From Fulvia fulva (Eukaryota > Ascomycota > Dothideomycetes > Mycosphaerellales > Mycosphaerellaceae), in NCBI RefSeq assembly GCF_020509005.1, contig NC_063012.1:1-64000 (forward strand): 64,000 nt of DNA, in the 5' to 3' direction. The translations under genes and the position numbers were made by a program. Shown one piece after another: positions 43,445 to 54,441 of this stretch (within the stretch, counting starts at the first letter, position 1; the number at the start of each line of letters is the position of its first letter). A model generated the notes under the pieces. It did not search any database and was not told where the DNA came from. It saw only the letters and a list, made by a program, of their open reading frames with translations.

Positions 43445-45054
43445 ATGGACTACCTCATTCGCTTTGTGCAGATGCACGAGACGTTCCGTAAGCCAGAGAT
43501 TGATGCTCTTGCGCAGATCAACAACATCAGCATAGAATGGCTCTCATACACCGAAGAGGTAGGTCGTTGATCTGGTGAGGCGGAGGGTAAGTACTACCTT
43601 CATGCAGCATCTATCAACACGTCGGTATGCCTTCCTCCTCACCATAACGCTCAGACGCTTCAGCCAGCTGACGAGGTCCCAGTCACACTTATCCATCATC
43701 CGCTTCAAAGACGTCTCAGACCCCGGACTTGCTGCAAAGGCTCTCATGTCTCGCTCCATCCTAGCCTACGGCATGTACGAGCTCTGGGGCGCAACCTCTG
43801 GCGCAGACTACAAAGACCTGCACCGCGACATCACCACCCGCTCAAGACATCTCTGGTCGCACTACGGCAGGCAATCTTTCCGCTTCGAGCTTGACGCCTT
43901 CCAAGGCAAGCGCACCATGGCCGAGCAGCGCCAAATCATGGAGGACCTCGTCTTCATGGGCTTCACCGGCCCCATCGCCATGAAAAATCCTGACAACCAC
44001 TTCACAATCTTCGAGGACTACAAACTGCACGCACCAGCGCCGCATCAGCTCTGCTTTGGCAGACTTGTAGCTGAAGCGGGGAGGAGAGCTACTGCGACGT
44101 ATACGCTGAAGAAGCGGAAGTACATCGCCACGACGTCAATGGACGCGGAGCTATCTCTGATCACTGCAAACCTGGCACTCGCGGCACCTGGGAAATTGAC
44201 CTACGACCCATTCATGGGCACCGGCTCCTTCCCACTTGCGTGTGCACACTTCGGCGCCAACACGTTCGGCAGCGATATGGATGGCCGCAGTATCCGTGGC
44301 AAGAAAGGCCGAAATGTCAAGGCCAACTTCGAGCAGTACTCCACCTCATCACTATACCTCGACGGCTTCGTGTCAGACTTGACCAATACGCCTCTGCGGG
44401 AGCAACGGTACCTCGACGCCATAGTCTGCGATCCACCATACGGCGTGCGTGAAGGGTTGAAAGTGCTCGGTAGCGAACGGCCACATCTTCAGGACGTAGT
44501 CTATCTAGCAGATGGAACTCCCGCTCACCTTGGTCCCAACTATATCCCACCGAAGAAGCCATACAGTTTCTTGCGGATATTGGACGACATTCTCGATTTC
44601 GGTGCGAGAATGCTAACGGACAATGGACGCTTATGCATGTGGATGCCTGTCGCAGGTGTGGATGTGGAGGAGTATGAAGCCGAAGACGAAGCGAAAGCAG
44701 CAAAGGTTGAGGTGGAAGTCGAGTATCCCGTACCTGAGCACCCGGCACTGGAGCTTGTGAGTACGTGCAGACAAGACTTCAACAAATGGTCAAGACGCCT
44801 TTTGACGTATCGACGGCTGCGGAACGATGCAGTAGACACGGCTGCTCTGGCAGCGTACCAGCTGAAGCGGCTGGACTTGCAGGCTGACGGGAATGGCAAA
44901 GTCACTGCTGATGATCTGAATGCCTTCAGGAGAAGGGTATGCTCATTCTACTCATTGGTGTCAAAAAGTCTTGCTGACCTTTCCCCAGTACTTCCAAGGC
45001 TTCCAAAAGCCCAGCCCAGCGCCGCAGACTACATACACACCACCGGCTGGATGA
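43445..45054 (+). CDS. TRM11: tRNA (guanine(10)-N2)-methyltransferase catalytic subunit Trm11
   Basis: Three exons. Exon 1 (43445-43558) encodes MDYLIRFVQMHETFRKPEIDALA, the conserved Trm11 N-terminus. Exon 2 most likely starts at 43683 and ends at 44936; an alternative acceptor at 43608 is also in frame, but 43683 places SHLSIIRF where relatives have SPF.I. Exon 3 (44989-45054) gives YFQGFQKP and the end. The total is about 477 aa, the usual fungal length. The THUMP-like N-terminal part ends at RSILAYGMYELWG. The methyltransferase core has YDPFMGTGSFPLA (S-adenosylmethionine binding) and CDPPYGVREGL (catalytic NPPY-type motif). With Trm112 it methylates G10 of cytosolic tRNAs. This is a normal, intact housekeeping gene. 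Confidence 0.92.
44937..44988 (+). other. last intron of TRM11
   Basis: A 52-bp GTATGC...CCCCAG intron that contains CTGAC, a good branch-point match. Reading through it keeps a frame open to 45068, but splicing gives the conserved FRRR-YFQGF junction and stops at TGA 45052-45054. Confidence 0.85.
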
Positions 45055-45471
45055 ACCCAACAGCCTGAGGACTCCTCCAGCCTGTGCTGTTGGAACCACT
45101 GAGGAAACGCTGGCTCCACCAGACCACATAGCCCACGCTACCCAGCGTCGATGCCGAGTCACTGGCATCTGCTCTGGTGCACGCACTGCTCGATTATGTG
45201 CAACCTAGCTCTCTAGGGTCGTGCATAGCGCCCTCGACTATCGTGGCCGTGCCCTCGGGGCGTGTCGTCTTCGAAGCCAGTCTCTTCGCAGGTGTCCAAA
45301 GCGCTGAGCGGCACTGCCTAGACTTCCCATCAGACTCTCAGTAGCGGAGCCGCTCATGGTATCCATATCCTCCCAAACTCAGCAGCTCATCCAAACACCA
45401 TGACCTAGGATCACCCTACCTTCCCTTGCTCTGCATAATCCTCCTACCCTCCCATCTGAATCCACAACCCT
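45055..45471. other. intergenic region between convergent genes
   Basis: The 3' flanks of TRM11 (plus) and the NTF2-like gene (minus). Nothing else is recognised. Confidence 0.6.
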
Positions 45472-45969
45472 TCAAATCAACCCCCCACAACTCCTAAACC
45501 CACAATGATACACCACCTCCCAAACACCCTCTTTACTCCGAACCCAATGCAACAGCCCCAAACTATCCCTACTAACCCCCTCCACATCCCCCCTAATCTT
45601 CACAAAAATCCACACCAGCGCCTGCCCCGCAATCAAATCCACCTCCGCATGATCCAGCGCCACATCCATCCTCCAGGACGGATTCGCTGTCAACATCATC
45701 TTGTACGCCGCAAAGTGTTCATCTCTGTCGAGCTCGACGGCCAGATTGTTGTGGCGGGCGTGGAACTTGGGAGAGGTGTAGGCGTAGGCGCGGGAGAAGT
45801 CGCGGGCGTTGAAGCTTTTGACGAGGTCGCGGGATAACTTGGTGAGCTCGGCGGTGCCGTCGCCGAGGGCGAGGGAGCGGGTGCGGTGGGGGTAGTTCGA
45901 GGAAGGTTGTCTGGGGAGGAGGTAGGAGAGGGAGGAGGAGGGCGGGAAGGGGCCGTATGTGCAGGTCAT
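45472..45969 (-). CDS. NTF2-like (SnoaL-type) small protein
   Basis: A 165-aa intronless protein from ATG 45969; the frame extends upstream only through a TTG. After a Pro/Ser-rich start, residues from about 40 read ELTKLSRDLVKSFNARDFSRAYAYTSPKF, an N-terminal helix and turn typical of the NTF2/SnoaL fold. HAEVDLIAGQALVWIFVKIRG and HWVRSKEGVWEVVYHCGFR follow, matching the curved beta-sheet strands. Such proteins are small-molecule-binding cones, sometimes isomerases or cyclases; no catalytic residue can be assigned. No signal peptide is seen. It lies between TRM11 and a 1.5-kb intergenic region. Confidence 0.6.
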   Translation of the reverse strand: MTCTYGPFPPSSSLSYLLPRQPSSNYPHRTRSLALGDGTAELTKLSRDLVKSFNARDFSRAYAYTSPKFHARHNNLAVELDRDEHFAAYKMMLTANPSWRMDVALDHAEVDLIAGQALVWIFVKIRGDVEGVSRDSLGLLHWVRSKEGVWEVVYHCGFRSCGGLI

Positions 45970-47527
45970 GGTGAGGTGGTGGTGTTGGTGAGACCAGGCG
46001 TTGGTGTTGTCGGGGTCGTATTGCTGGTGCCAAACCAATGTTGACGGTGTGTTCTTTTCGTGTCGGTTACGATAAGGGCTTCGGTATGGTACTCTGTTGA
46101 TATGCTATAGCGCAGTAGTAGTAGTGTAGTACATCATGGAAACAGAGAGCACCACCAAAGAAAGGCAGCATTGCAAGACATCCGGTCCCTCCGCCCGGAT
46201 GCCGACTTACGATGTCCATGTAACCCCTATGGTACAGTGCCTTCCATATCGAGTCTGACACGATGCCAGGCATTGCAACTAGAGCGAGCCTCTAGACCAC
46301 CATCAGAATCCTAGCACGCCTAGCAGGTGTTTAGACTGTTGATTGTTGCCCGGAGCGCCCCACGCTGATGTCACAGGGTCCTGCCATTGGCCTGTGGCGC
46401 GCCTTCCCGATCCATGCGGCCACGAGGACAGCACGAGCTGTGTAGATCGCGTTTCGCGTGTTGAATGTGCTTTCTCCATGCAACGTCGCTTCTGGTGGCC
46501 AGTGTGGGCCTGGACGTGAGTGAGGCTGTTGAGCTCCCTCAGACACGCTGGGTATGCTAAGGCCATGCCGCAGCCATGTGGAGGCCGCGTGAACGGGCGG
46601 ACTCTGGTCCTGCCTGCGATGTCAGCACATGACGCAGGAGAATAGTTTCAACTGGCGACAGTGTCGCTCTACTGTGGTGAGATGGACCACAGAGGATGTA
46701 TTGCTTGCAATGCTTGCAAGAGCAGCGGCGCCACAGTCCACTTGCACGTCGCTTATGCTGCGATAGCGTAAAGCACGCATCGCTTGCGAACAATCGCCGG
46801 ACCCAGACTACTGCGTGATAGCAGCTTGATCACGCGGATGCCTTGTGATGATGAGTAGCAATGGCGCGCCTGTCCTTCGCGTGAATACGCAAATTCCGCA
46901 ACAGGCAAGCGATGCCGGCGTGGCACCTGCCCGGGTCTCGAGATAACACGCAAGCTCTTTTGGATGTCCTTTCGACCGTCTTCGCGACCACGACCATGTG
47001 TCAATATTGACAGATCGTGTTGTACGCGTGCCATATCGCAAGACGGCTTGACCAGACCGTCAGCCGGGCATGGCGTTTCTACTGGACGTGTATCTTATTC
47101 CTTGGACACGTGTCTCGCGTACTCGAGAGGCGCCTTCACTGTTCACGCCGGGCGATATGATTCTGCTCTTGTCGATATTACAGCTCCTCTCCTCTCGTTC
47201 CACTTGATCGATAGGCTTGCACGGGACCGGATCGCGTTCGGTGCTGCTGCCGACGGCATATGGGCGGTACCGACAGCGCTTCTGCCCCGTATCAATAACA
47301 CGTGGTAATGAGAGTAGAGGTGGTCACGCAATGGTCGAAGAGACGGCCACGGCTTGCAGCGGCATTGAGTTGCAACCAAAAATGTGATGAGTCAGCAAAT
47401 TCTCCACCTTCCCATGTTGTTCTTGCACAACTCAACAGTCAGACAACTTCACGGCTCGCGGTTACGGATCGTCTGCACTGTTCCAAAGTCTCTCAGTATT
47501 ACAAATACCGTCTCATCAGTCGCAAAC
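45970..47527. other. long intergenic region, no supported gene
   Basis: About 1.55 kb between divergent genes (NTF2-like on minus, P5C reductase on plus). Several short frames exist on both strands, none with a recognisable domain. Composition is normal and no repeats were noticed. It presumably holds both promoters. Confidence 0.5.
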
Positions 47528-48513
47528 ATGGCGTCTGAACTCTCCTCCAAGACAATCGCCTTCATCGGTACGTGAAAACACTGAAAGTTGACCTCTCACA
47601 TACAAGATGTACGTCTTCAACAGACACGACCACGATGTACGACACGTCTCATTGCTCATATTATCAATTCCCAAACACAGACTAACGTGTTGTAGGCGGT
47701 GGCAACATGGGCGCCGCCATCATCTCCGGCCTCGCAGCTAAGGGCATTGACAAGAAGAACATCATCGTAGCAGAGCCATGGGATGTCAACCGCAAGAAGA
47801 TGGACGACCTTGGCGTTCGCACTACCACCAACAATGTCGAAGCATCTTCTGGCGCCGACATCATCATCCTCGCCATCAAACCACAAGTTGCAAAGACTGT
47901 GTGCCAAGAGCTCGCAGCATCAGCATTTTTTGGAAAGTCATTGCCGCTCGTCATCTCTATCGCCGCTGGAGTCACTGCAGCAAGTCTGAAAGATTGGTGC
48001 AAGACGAAGGAAGGCAAGAGCCCAGCTATCGTACGAGTCATGCCCAACACTCCAGCATTGCTTGGTGAGGGTGCAAGTGGTCTCTATGCCAGTGATGAAG
48101 TCAGCAAGGAGCAGAAGGATCAGGCCTCTGCTCTGCTAGGCAGTGTGAGCCAGGCATCGGAGTGGGTCGACAAAGAGGAACTGCTTGATGTCGTAACTGG
48201 ACTTTCCGGCTCTGGCCCAGCCTACTTCTTCGCTATGGTCGAGCACCTTGTCGCAAGTGCTACCAAGCTTGGTCTTTCCGAGGAAGTTGCAACCCGTCTG
48301 GCAACACAAACCTGCCTCGGAGCTGGAAAGATGCTCGTGCAGTCATCTGAGCCCCCTTCACAGCTGAGGAAGAACGTGACCAGTCCCAATGGCACCACAC
48401 AAGCAGCACTGGAGAGCTTTGAGGCATCAGGATTTGCTGCGATCGTGGACAAAGCCGTGAAAGCTGCCACAGATCGAGGCGAGGAGCTTGGCAGGACTTT
48501 GGGTGCTCAGTAA
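47528..48513 (+). CDS. PRO3: pyrroline-5-carboxylate reductase
   Basis: Two exons, 47528-47567 and 47696-48513, around a 128-bp intron (GTACGT...TTGTAG), give 285 aa. Splicing joins MASELSSKTIAFI to GGGNMGAAIISGLAAKG, completing the NAD(P)-binding glycine motif that spans the junction. Further signatures are ILAIKPQV, VRVMPNTPALLGEGASGLY (substrate region) and the ProC signature DVVTGLSGSGPAYFF. The C-terminal helical domain ends NVTSPNGTTQAALESFEASGF, a hallmark of the family. It makes proline from P5C in the cytosol, the last step of proline synthesis. The length and motifs are complete. Confidence 0.95.
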
Positions 48514-48815
48514 ACTCAGTGCACCACGCTTCACGACGTATGCCTGATTACGACTTCACGCAGGAAAGCAGGATCAAAGCTATAGATTGCCGACTCGCAG
48601 GCAGCGACGTTTCTACGTATGAGAGTGTGCATTCACATGCTGGGCTCGTTCTCGCATAGAGTTCGGCGCCGGAGAAACAAGCGAAAATGATACCTCGGTA
48701 CAACTCACACCACCAATGCCTGTATATGGCACTTCACCTCGTACTTGATGCTTACATTCCATCATCCCTATCTCTCCATCCACACAGCACCATCTGCACC
48801 ACCCTGATCCCCAAC
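48514..48815. other. intergenic region
   Basis: Between P5C reductase and the membrane protein. An in-frame upstream ATG at 48687 would extend the next protein by 43 residues without obvious purpose. Confidence 0.55.
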
Positions 48816-49928
48816 ATGGCGTACACCCGCCCCATAGCAATTACCTTGCTCGCCGGCATCGTGGTGACAGCTCACTTCTCCCTAGGCAAACAGGCCGAAA
48901 ACAATGGCACCTTCGCCATAGCCGACGTCTTTACTTACACCACACGCACACTTCCCAACACTTCGATTCCGATCCGGATACCTGAGACTGGCATTGCAGC
49001 TGTGGACAATTACTTCGCCTTCATGGTCTCATTCTTCTGGGCTACACTCGACACCAGAAATGTCCGCGCTCACCTCCAAGGCCACCCACTCCTGGGCACG
49101 CTCTCTAGCACCTGGCTCTTGATGCTAGGCGAGACGCACCGTGGCGGTAGAGGCGCGGCTTCTGTGTTTGGCACTTACTTCCTCGAGATCATGGGAGAGT
49201 TGCTAGGAATTGGCATGTTCACGGGAGTCTGGTGTATCGTGCATCTCATCTCCACCTCCCGGCCCAATGCATCGAAGTCAGCGACTGGCAAGACGAACCT
49301 CACAGCCCTTGGCTGGGCTATGTTGATCGGCTACATCGTTCCAACTCTTGGCATGATCCACTGCGCGCCCGACGGCTCGGGACTCGCCAGCCAACAACTC
49401 TGGACCATCCTGCGTCTCTTCCACCCAATCTTCGTCTTTACATCCTACATAGTGCTATCCACCATCGTTCCCTCCTCCTCAGCCTCCCAAGGCGCATCAG
49501 GCCCACGCAAATTCTACATCTTCAGCATCCTCGCCTCCGCCTTCTTCCACATTTCAGCCGTGGGCATACTACTGGCGCCATACTTGACTCCCCTCTGGGT
49601 CAAAGACGAAGTCACCGCCGCTCTCAATATCTACGACTTCTACGTCCCATATCCGTATTGGCTGGACGCGGTGCCGAGACAGGTGTCGTTTGATCTTGGG
49701 GTTGCGACGTTTTTGCAGTGGGATAATCTTTGCTCGGCGAGTGCGATTTGCGTGTGGGCGGCGGCTTTGTATGTTGAGAGTGGAGGGAAAGGCAGGATCG
49801 GGGCGTTTGTGCAGGCAGGTGGTGTCGCGTTGTTGGCGGGGCCGGGGGCTGCGGCGGCGTTTTTGATGTTGGAGCGGGATGCTGCTGTGGCGGCTCCTGT
49901 GGTTGAAGGAGGGAAGAAGCAGCGATAA
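48816..49928 (+). CDS. multi-pass membrane protein, unknown function
   Basis: A 370-aa intronless protein if started at ATG 48816 (context AACATGGC); an in-frame ATG at 48687 gives 413 aa, but the extra residues look like translated leader. About seven or eight hydrophobic segments can be seen: PIAITLLAGIVVTAHF, NYFAFMVSFFWATL, TYFLEIMGELLGIGMF, LGWAMLIGYIVPTLGM, LFHPIFVFTSYIVLSTI, FSILASAFFHISAVGILLA, SASAICVWAAALYV and GVALLAGPGAAAAFLML. No transporter or enzyme signature is recognised. Resemblance to membrane proteins found in some fungal secondary-metabolite clusters is possible, but no partner genes are present. Confidence 0.7.
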   Translation: MAYTRPIAITLLAGIVVTAHFSLGKQAENNGTFAIADVFTYTTRTLPNTSIPIRIPETGIAAVDNYFAFMVSFFWATLDTRNVRAHLQGHPLLGTLSSTWLLMLGETHRGGRGAASVFGTYFLEIMGELLGIGMFTGVWCIVHLISTSRPNASKSATGKTNLTALGWAMLIGYIVPTLGMIHCAPDGSGLASQQLWTILRLFHPIFVFTSYIVLSTIVPSSSASQGASGPRKFYIFSILASAFFHISAVGILLAPYLTPLWVKDEVTAALNIYDFYVPYPYWLDAVPRQVSFDLGVATFLQWDNLCSASAICVWAAALYVESGGKGRIGAFVQAGGVALLAGPGAAAAFLMLERDAAVAAPVVEGGKKQR

Positions 49929-49937
49929 GTCGTGGCA

Positions 49938-50693
49938 ATGGCTGAAAGGCCGTTGGAAAGGCTTGATGGAGACTTTGTTGAACCGGTTAGCTACTATTTC
50001 GAATGTATACTCACGAGCTTCAGCACGGCCTCTCTGCCGAAGCACGACTTCCAGCTGCCGTTGCTTTCTGCCAGACAAGATACCATGGCGATGCTCCATG
50101 AGCTTCAGACCAACAGCGAAGAGCTGCCGCCTGATGATGACGACGACAGTACATCCGATGGCGAAGATACAAACGAAGATCCCACAGATCTTGCTGCAAA
50201 CTCCGATATTGACACCGTCATCCATGAGTCTCCCAACCCATCCGACAAGAAGCAAGAAGACCTCAACCGCACCTATGTCATCATGCGTAGCTTCCTGCGC
50301 CAAGCCCAGGCTGAGCTCGAGGACAGACATGAGATTTTCGACCGGGAGCGGGCAGAATTTCGAAAAGCGCAAGATGCGAAGAACGAACCCGAGTCCATCA
50401 CGGCGCTCGACGTGGACCACATCGCACGCACGCGAGAGCTGACGCAAGCTGTTGCAGAAGCAGAGGAGAACTTCCAGCAGGCAAAACAAGCTGCCTTCCT
50501 CGCAGGTGTTGACCTGGACGAGTCTGACTTGGAGTCTGGCTTTGTGGATCGTGTCGATGATGGGTATCGTATGAGCCAAGAGGAGGATCATGAAGGTGTC
50601 ATGGATCGTGATTCTGTGCAAAGATGGCTTGGTCGTGTGGAGCCACAGGAAAATCCAGAGCAGCCAACTGAAAGTGTCGAGATTGATGACTAG
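49938..50693 (+). CDS. acidic coiled-coil protein, unknown function
   Basis: The frame is open from ATG 49938, only 9 bp after the stop of the membrane gene, to TAG 50691-50693. ATG 50085 (MAMLHELQTNSEELPP) is a more likely start and gives 202 aa. A run of Asp (PPDDDDDSTSDGED) is followed by a predicted coiled coil, RTYVIMRSFLRQAQAELEDRHEIFDRERAEFRKAQDA, a second helical stretch RTRELTQAVAEAEENFQQAKQAAFL, and an acidic tail. No catalytic motif, signal or membrane segment is seen. A long minus-strand frame (49569-50849) overlaps both genes and is taken as a shadow. Confidence 0.55.
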   Translation: MAERPLERLDGDFVEPVSYYFECILTSFSTASLPKHDFQLPLLSARQDTMAMLHELQTNSEELPPDDDDDSTSDGEDTNEDPTDLAANSDIDTVIHESPNPSDKKQEDLNRTYVIMRSFLRQAQAELEDRHEIFDRERAEFRKAQDAKNEPESITALDVDHIARTRELTQAVAEAEENFQQAKQAAFLAGVDLDESDLESGFVDRVDDGYRMSQEEDHEGVMDRDSVQRWLGRVEPQENPEQPTESVEIDD

Positions 50694-50851
50694 GACGTTC
50701 AACTGGTTGAGATTTCGGATAGTGCTAGCATGGTCGCTGAAGGGTCCGCACGTCGTAGGATCGATAAGTGGAATACGGAACTGCGTACGGCATTGGGTTG
50801 AAGCACCACGGCAGCAAGTATGCACCCAGCCCCCATACCATTCCACCACCT

Positions 50852-52269
50852 CTAAAGCGGATACACAAACCTCAAATTCTCCCGATCGGTATAGTCCCTA
50901 TCCTCCCCCTGCACCTTGACAAGTCCATCTCCCGTATCCACCGCCTCCTCATCACTAATCTCGCCCATCTCCGCCAACCTCGCCGCCCTCTTCTGGTTCT
51001 CCACTTTCAGGTAGTAGCGAATGACGATACACATAGCCGGTGAGATGGGCCAGAAGGCCGTCATGAAGCCCCAGGGGAGGAGGTAGCGGGGTTTGTACTT
51101 TTCTTGCCAGAATCTAGGACTGTGGTTAGGATGGGGACGAGCTGGGTAGCAAGGCATTGTTGACTTACTCAGGTGAGATCATATTAGCAATCGAAGCAGC
51201 GACGATGCGCGTCGACATAACCGTGAGCTTCTTCGTATATCCAACCGTCGTCGTCCCAGCCCAGGACAAGCCCAAGAGGTAAGAAGGCTTGAAGGTAGAA
51301 ATCTGCGTTCCGACCACGAGGGCGATCTTGTTCGACCATGGGGCTGTGACCTGTCGTTCTCATCATTAGCGTAGTCCAACCCAGCAGGAGGGCTCCTCGA
51401 GGTCTACTCACCATGATAAGACCCCCAACAAAACACGGTATATACGAAAAAGCACAAGTCCACCCCACCCCAAGCTCAGTGGCATAGATCATAAACGCCG
51501 TCACGCAAATGAGGAAAGACCCCCATAGCGGCTTGGCAATATTGAACAGAGCGCTCTGCGCTGGCGTGAAGCCGAAGCCGACGATGATGAGCGGTAGCTG
51601 CTGGGACGTGTTGTTGGGCAGCTCATTGAAGAACATGTGGAATCTGTTCGCCTCAACATCAGTACGATCCCTCCTCGCAACGGGCCAGTAGGGGGGAACT
51701 CACATAAACAACCAACTCTTCGGATCCATAAACGCCTCCTTCACCTGTCCCCACTTCAGCACCGAGTTGGATATACCCGCATGCGTATCGCGAATCACAT
51801 CAATCGTGTGAATTTCCTCCTCGGTGGTGAGCCACTTCGCATCGATGGGGGAGTTGGGGAGGAAGAAGACGAGGACGGCGCAGACCATGAAGGTCAGGAT
51901 CACACAGATGATGTGCAGCCACTTCCACGATCAAAGCCCGCCAGCCAACTCGCCGCTGTTGTCGTCTTTGATGAGTTTGTACGCTACCATCGTCAGGAGG
52001 ACGTTAGCTAAGCCACCGGAAGCCCACCACAGGAGCTGGACCCAGGGACACTTCTAAGGTGGGAAGAAGGCTTGGTGCAGGACGGTCGTGGATGGGACGA
52101 TTTGGGACTCGGTCTGTTTACCATTAGCATCACTCCACCATAAGATCACCGAAGAAAATATCCTCACCATCCCCAACAAGAACCTCAACGCCATCAACTG
52201 CCCACCCGTACTAACCAACGGATGCATCCCCAACAACAGTGACCACAAAAACAAGCTCCCCGTAATAAA

Positions 52270-52270
<1 letters not shown>
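50852..52270 (-). pseudogene. MFS transporter (allantoate-permease type), broken
   Basis: Minus strand. Exons 52270-52168, 52113-51704, 51643-51412, 51350-51169 and 51113-50852 are separated by four GT...AG introns of 54-61 bp that all still splice in frame. The product reads as the C-terminal two thirds of a Dal5-like anion:cation symporter: SLFLWSLLLGMHPLVSTGGQLMALRFLLGM, then PWVQLLWWASGGLANVLLT, FHMFFNELPNNTSQQLPLII and a C-terminal tail. Three lesions are seen. The N-terminus is cut off at 52270 by a LINE insertion, a TAG lies at 52054-52056 (probably former CAG, a RIP-type C-to-T), and a TGA lies at 51931-51933. Substrates in the family are allantoate and related nitrogen compounds or vitamins. 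Confidence 0.85.
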
Positions 52271-52307
<37 letters not shown>

Positions 52308-53494
52308 TTGTCATTCCCCTGTTCTAGGACCCTATTTGGCCTATGCAGGTATATATCTATTGTTATATACAAAGGGAAACCCGAATAGGTGAAACCCCCT
52401 CCCGCCCACGACTTCTCCTTGTCTAGATTAGCTTTCCCTCTGAACGTGCGTAGTCCATGTCACTACCCCGTTAGCTCCCGCTCCCAGCCGGTCTCGTCAC
52501 GCTGCGCCGTGTCCTCTCTTCCTACACTGCTCCTACTAGGCGGTACTGTTCCAGCCAGCCCTTCTCTAGTATCCAGTTCGTAATGCGCCGTAGGTCCTCA
52601 ACGTTGTTAAGAAGTGCCCCAATCGTCCGGTTCCTGCCCTACAACCTGGTTGTTCCACCTCTCTTTCTATAGTTGCTCTACAAACGTTTTCTCACCCTCC
52701 TATTATATTACTAGCTGTTCGTCCCTTACCCGGTAGTTCGGCTCGTTTCCGGGTCGAATGCCCTTATACGCTAGTACTAATTCGCGGGCCCTTACGACTG
52801 TACTGGCGATGACCTTCTATACTAGGTACCGTGCCGACTTGCCTAAGTAGGAGGTCCGTAGTCCCTAGATATATAGGTCGATCGGCGGTATAGCGGTCTC
52901 GTACTTAAGTATCCTTATTAGTATCGACTTATATACCCCGGTAACCTTCCTTAGGTATTAGTTTTAGATCTTCGCTAACGGCGTAACGAGTCCCTTTAAT
53001 AGGTAGGCCCTCTCGCCTAAGGACTACACTTAGCTACTATAGGTAAGGACTAGCCGTATAATAGCCGTATATAGAAGTCGTAACTACCGAAAGTCCGCCC
53101 CCTATATAGACGTAGTAAGTCTCTAGTATAATGCTATATTCTGTTTAGCTTTCCGTAATATTGCCTATACGTACTTCCTCTACCGTAGCGCCGGGTCTAT
53201 CTATAGTCCGAGGATCCTAAGCTAATTTACTAGGTTAGTCGTATACCCCTATATCTAGATAGAAGCTTATATATTATAGAACCGGAGCCGGCGCGTAAAG
53301 TATATTAGGTTATACTTTTCTAGGGTAAACCGAGCCCTATACCTTCTAGCCTAGTCCTCGTAGATCTTATACTTCTCTTCTAGTAGCCTATAGTTCTCCT
53401 TAGTCGAGGACGACTACGCTAGGATATTCGTATCGTCTACGAAGCCGCTCGTAGCGGTATTCTAGGATTCTAGGGCTAGGAGTAGCGTCGCTAT
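52271..53494 (-). mobile_element. 5'-truncated copy of the LINE, partly RIP-mutated
   Basis: Minus-strand copy of the element at 1568-6545. It starts with nine TAGA units (52271-52306, the tail), then the 3' UTR and the end of ORF2. It matches positions 6545-6208 and 5925 to about 5062 of the intact copy; roughly 280 bp around the C-terminal zinc motif are deleted at about 52636. Upstream of position 5062 the match ends (about 53494). The first 350 bp are almost unmutated, while from about 52750 on nearly every TpG of the intact copy has become TpA. It lies in a coding exon of the transporter gene. Confidence 0.9.
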
Positions 53495-53677
53495 TATTAC
53501 GGTTCACCTCGTAAGGCTATACTTAGTATTACGTAACCTAGTACGCTAGCGCGCCCGGACCCTAGACCTTGACCTCGACGTTTACTCTATCGCGGCTTCG
53601 CGACTTTCTTATCTTCTCTTCTTCGTGAAACTTATTCGATTCTAAGGTATTAATACGTTTACGCCCTATCTTACGCC
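53495..53677. other. RIP-mutated sequence, probably 5' end of gypsy E
   Basis: Between the end of the LINE match and the start of recognisable gypsy E gag. CpA-poor sequence with no identifiable LTR end; a 5' LTR or leader of E is the likely content. Confidence 0.35.
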
Positions 53678-54441
53678 TTGTCCGTATTATTAAGTTCTAC
53701 CGCCCTTAGATCGCCGAGCCGTACGATTATAGACTACGTATCGCTACTACGACCGCGTACGACCGAGACTCGAATAGCCGTAGGTACTAATACGACTATC
53801 GGACTAGACGAATCATCCTTTATCCTAAGACTTAACCTAAACCCTCTTACGAAGGCGTTTCTCTAAGAAGCCCGATAAAAGCGGAACGGCGTACTTAGCG
53901 TAGCGTAGTAAGATATAGAAGACGAGTCGTAGTAGGATCCGGATTTCGACGATACCGTAGGTATAGAACGACTACGTAATATAGCGTAAGAGATATAGAA
54001 CGAGACTTAGGGTCGCGGAGATACTAAGTAGGCTCGTTAGTAAGAGGAAGAACGTCGGCGCTAGAAGTACTAAGAGCTACTATATAATAAGTATAACTAA
54101 CGTTAGTCTAAGAAGGAAACTCGACTCTATATAGGTAGAGAGGATAAGACCTTATAATAGGGCATACGTACGCGGAAGGAGGAATATCTTAGCTACCGCT
54201 ATACGATACCGATTAACTTTACCTAGAAGGGCAAAGAGGTAGAATATAGGCTACGGTATAATCCTACCGAGTTCTAGATCGCTATAGCCGAGGAGCTCTC
54301 TCGCTTAGTTACTAAGAACCTAGAAGCCTAGCTAGATGTCCTAGATAAACACCGTCTCGCCTACCTCGGTCTTAAGGAGGTACGGGAGGTATTAACTACT
54401 TAGAAGAGTCGGCTATAGGCTAAGGCCAATCGGTATAAGGA
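53678..54441 (+). pseudogene. gypsy element E, gag 5' part
   Basis: Plus-strand decayed Gag N-terminal region, charged and full of TAG/TAA codons, continuing at 61622 once gypsy D is removed. AAGGA at 54437-54441 is the target duplication of D. One 62-codon open stretch (53678-53866) opens at a TTG and is a fragment. Confidence 0.6.

Noticed and set aside
44989..45068. TRM11 ending at 45068 without splicing
   Set aside because: Splicing 44937-44988 gives the conserved YFQGF end and a stop at 45052-45054; the unspliced tail has no family resemblance.
49569..50849. A 426-codon open frame on the minus strand
   Set aside because: It lies across two plus-strand genes with good protein features; its own translation has low-complexity runs and no domain, so it is a shadow frame.
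52271..52310. TAGA repeat as an independent microsatellite or as a coding Ile-Tyr-Leu-Ser repeat
   Set aside because: The adjoining 3' UTR matches the intact LINE, so the repeat is the element's tail; the Ser-Ile-Tyr-Leu frame is incidental.
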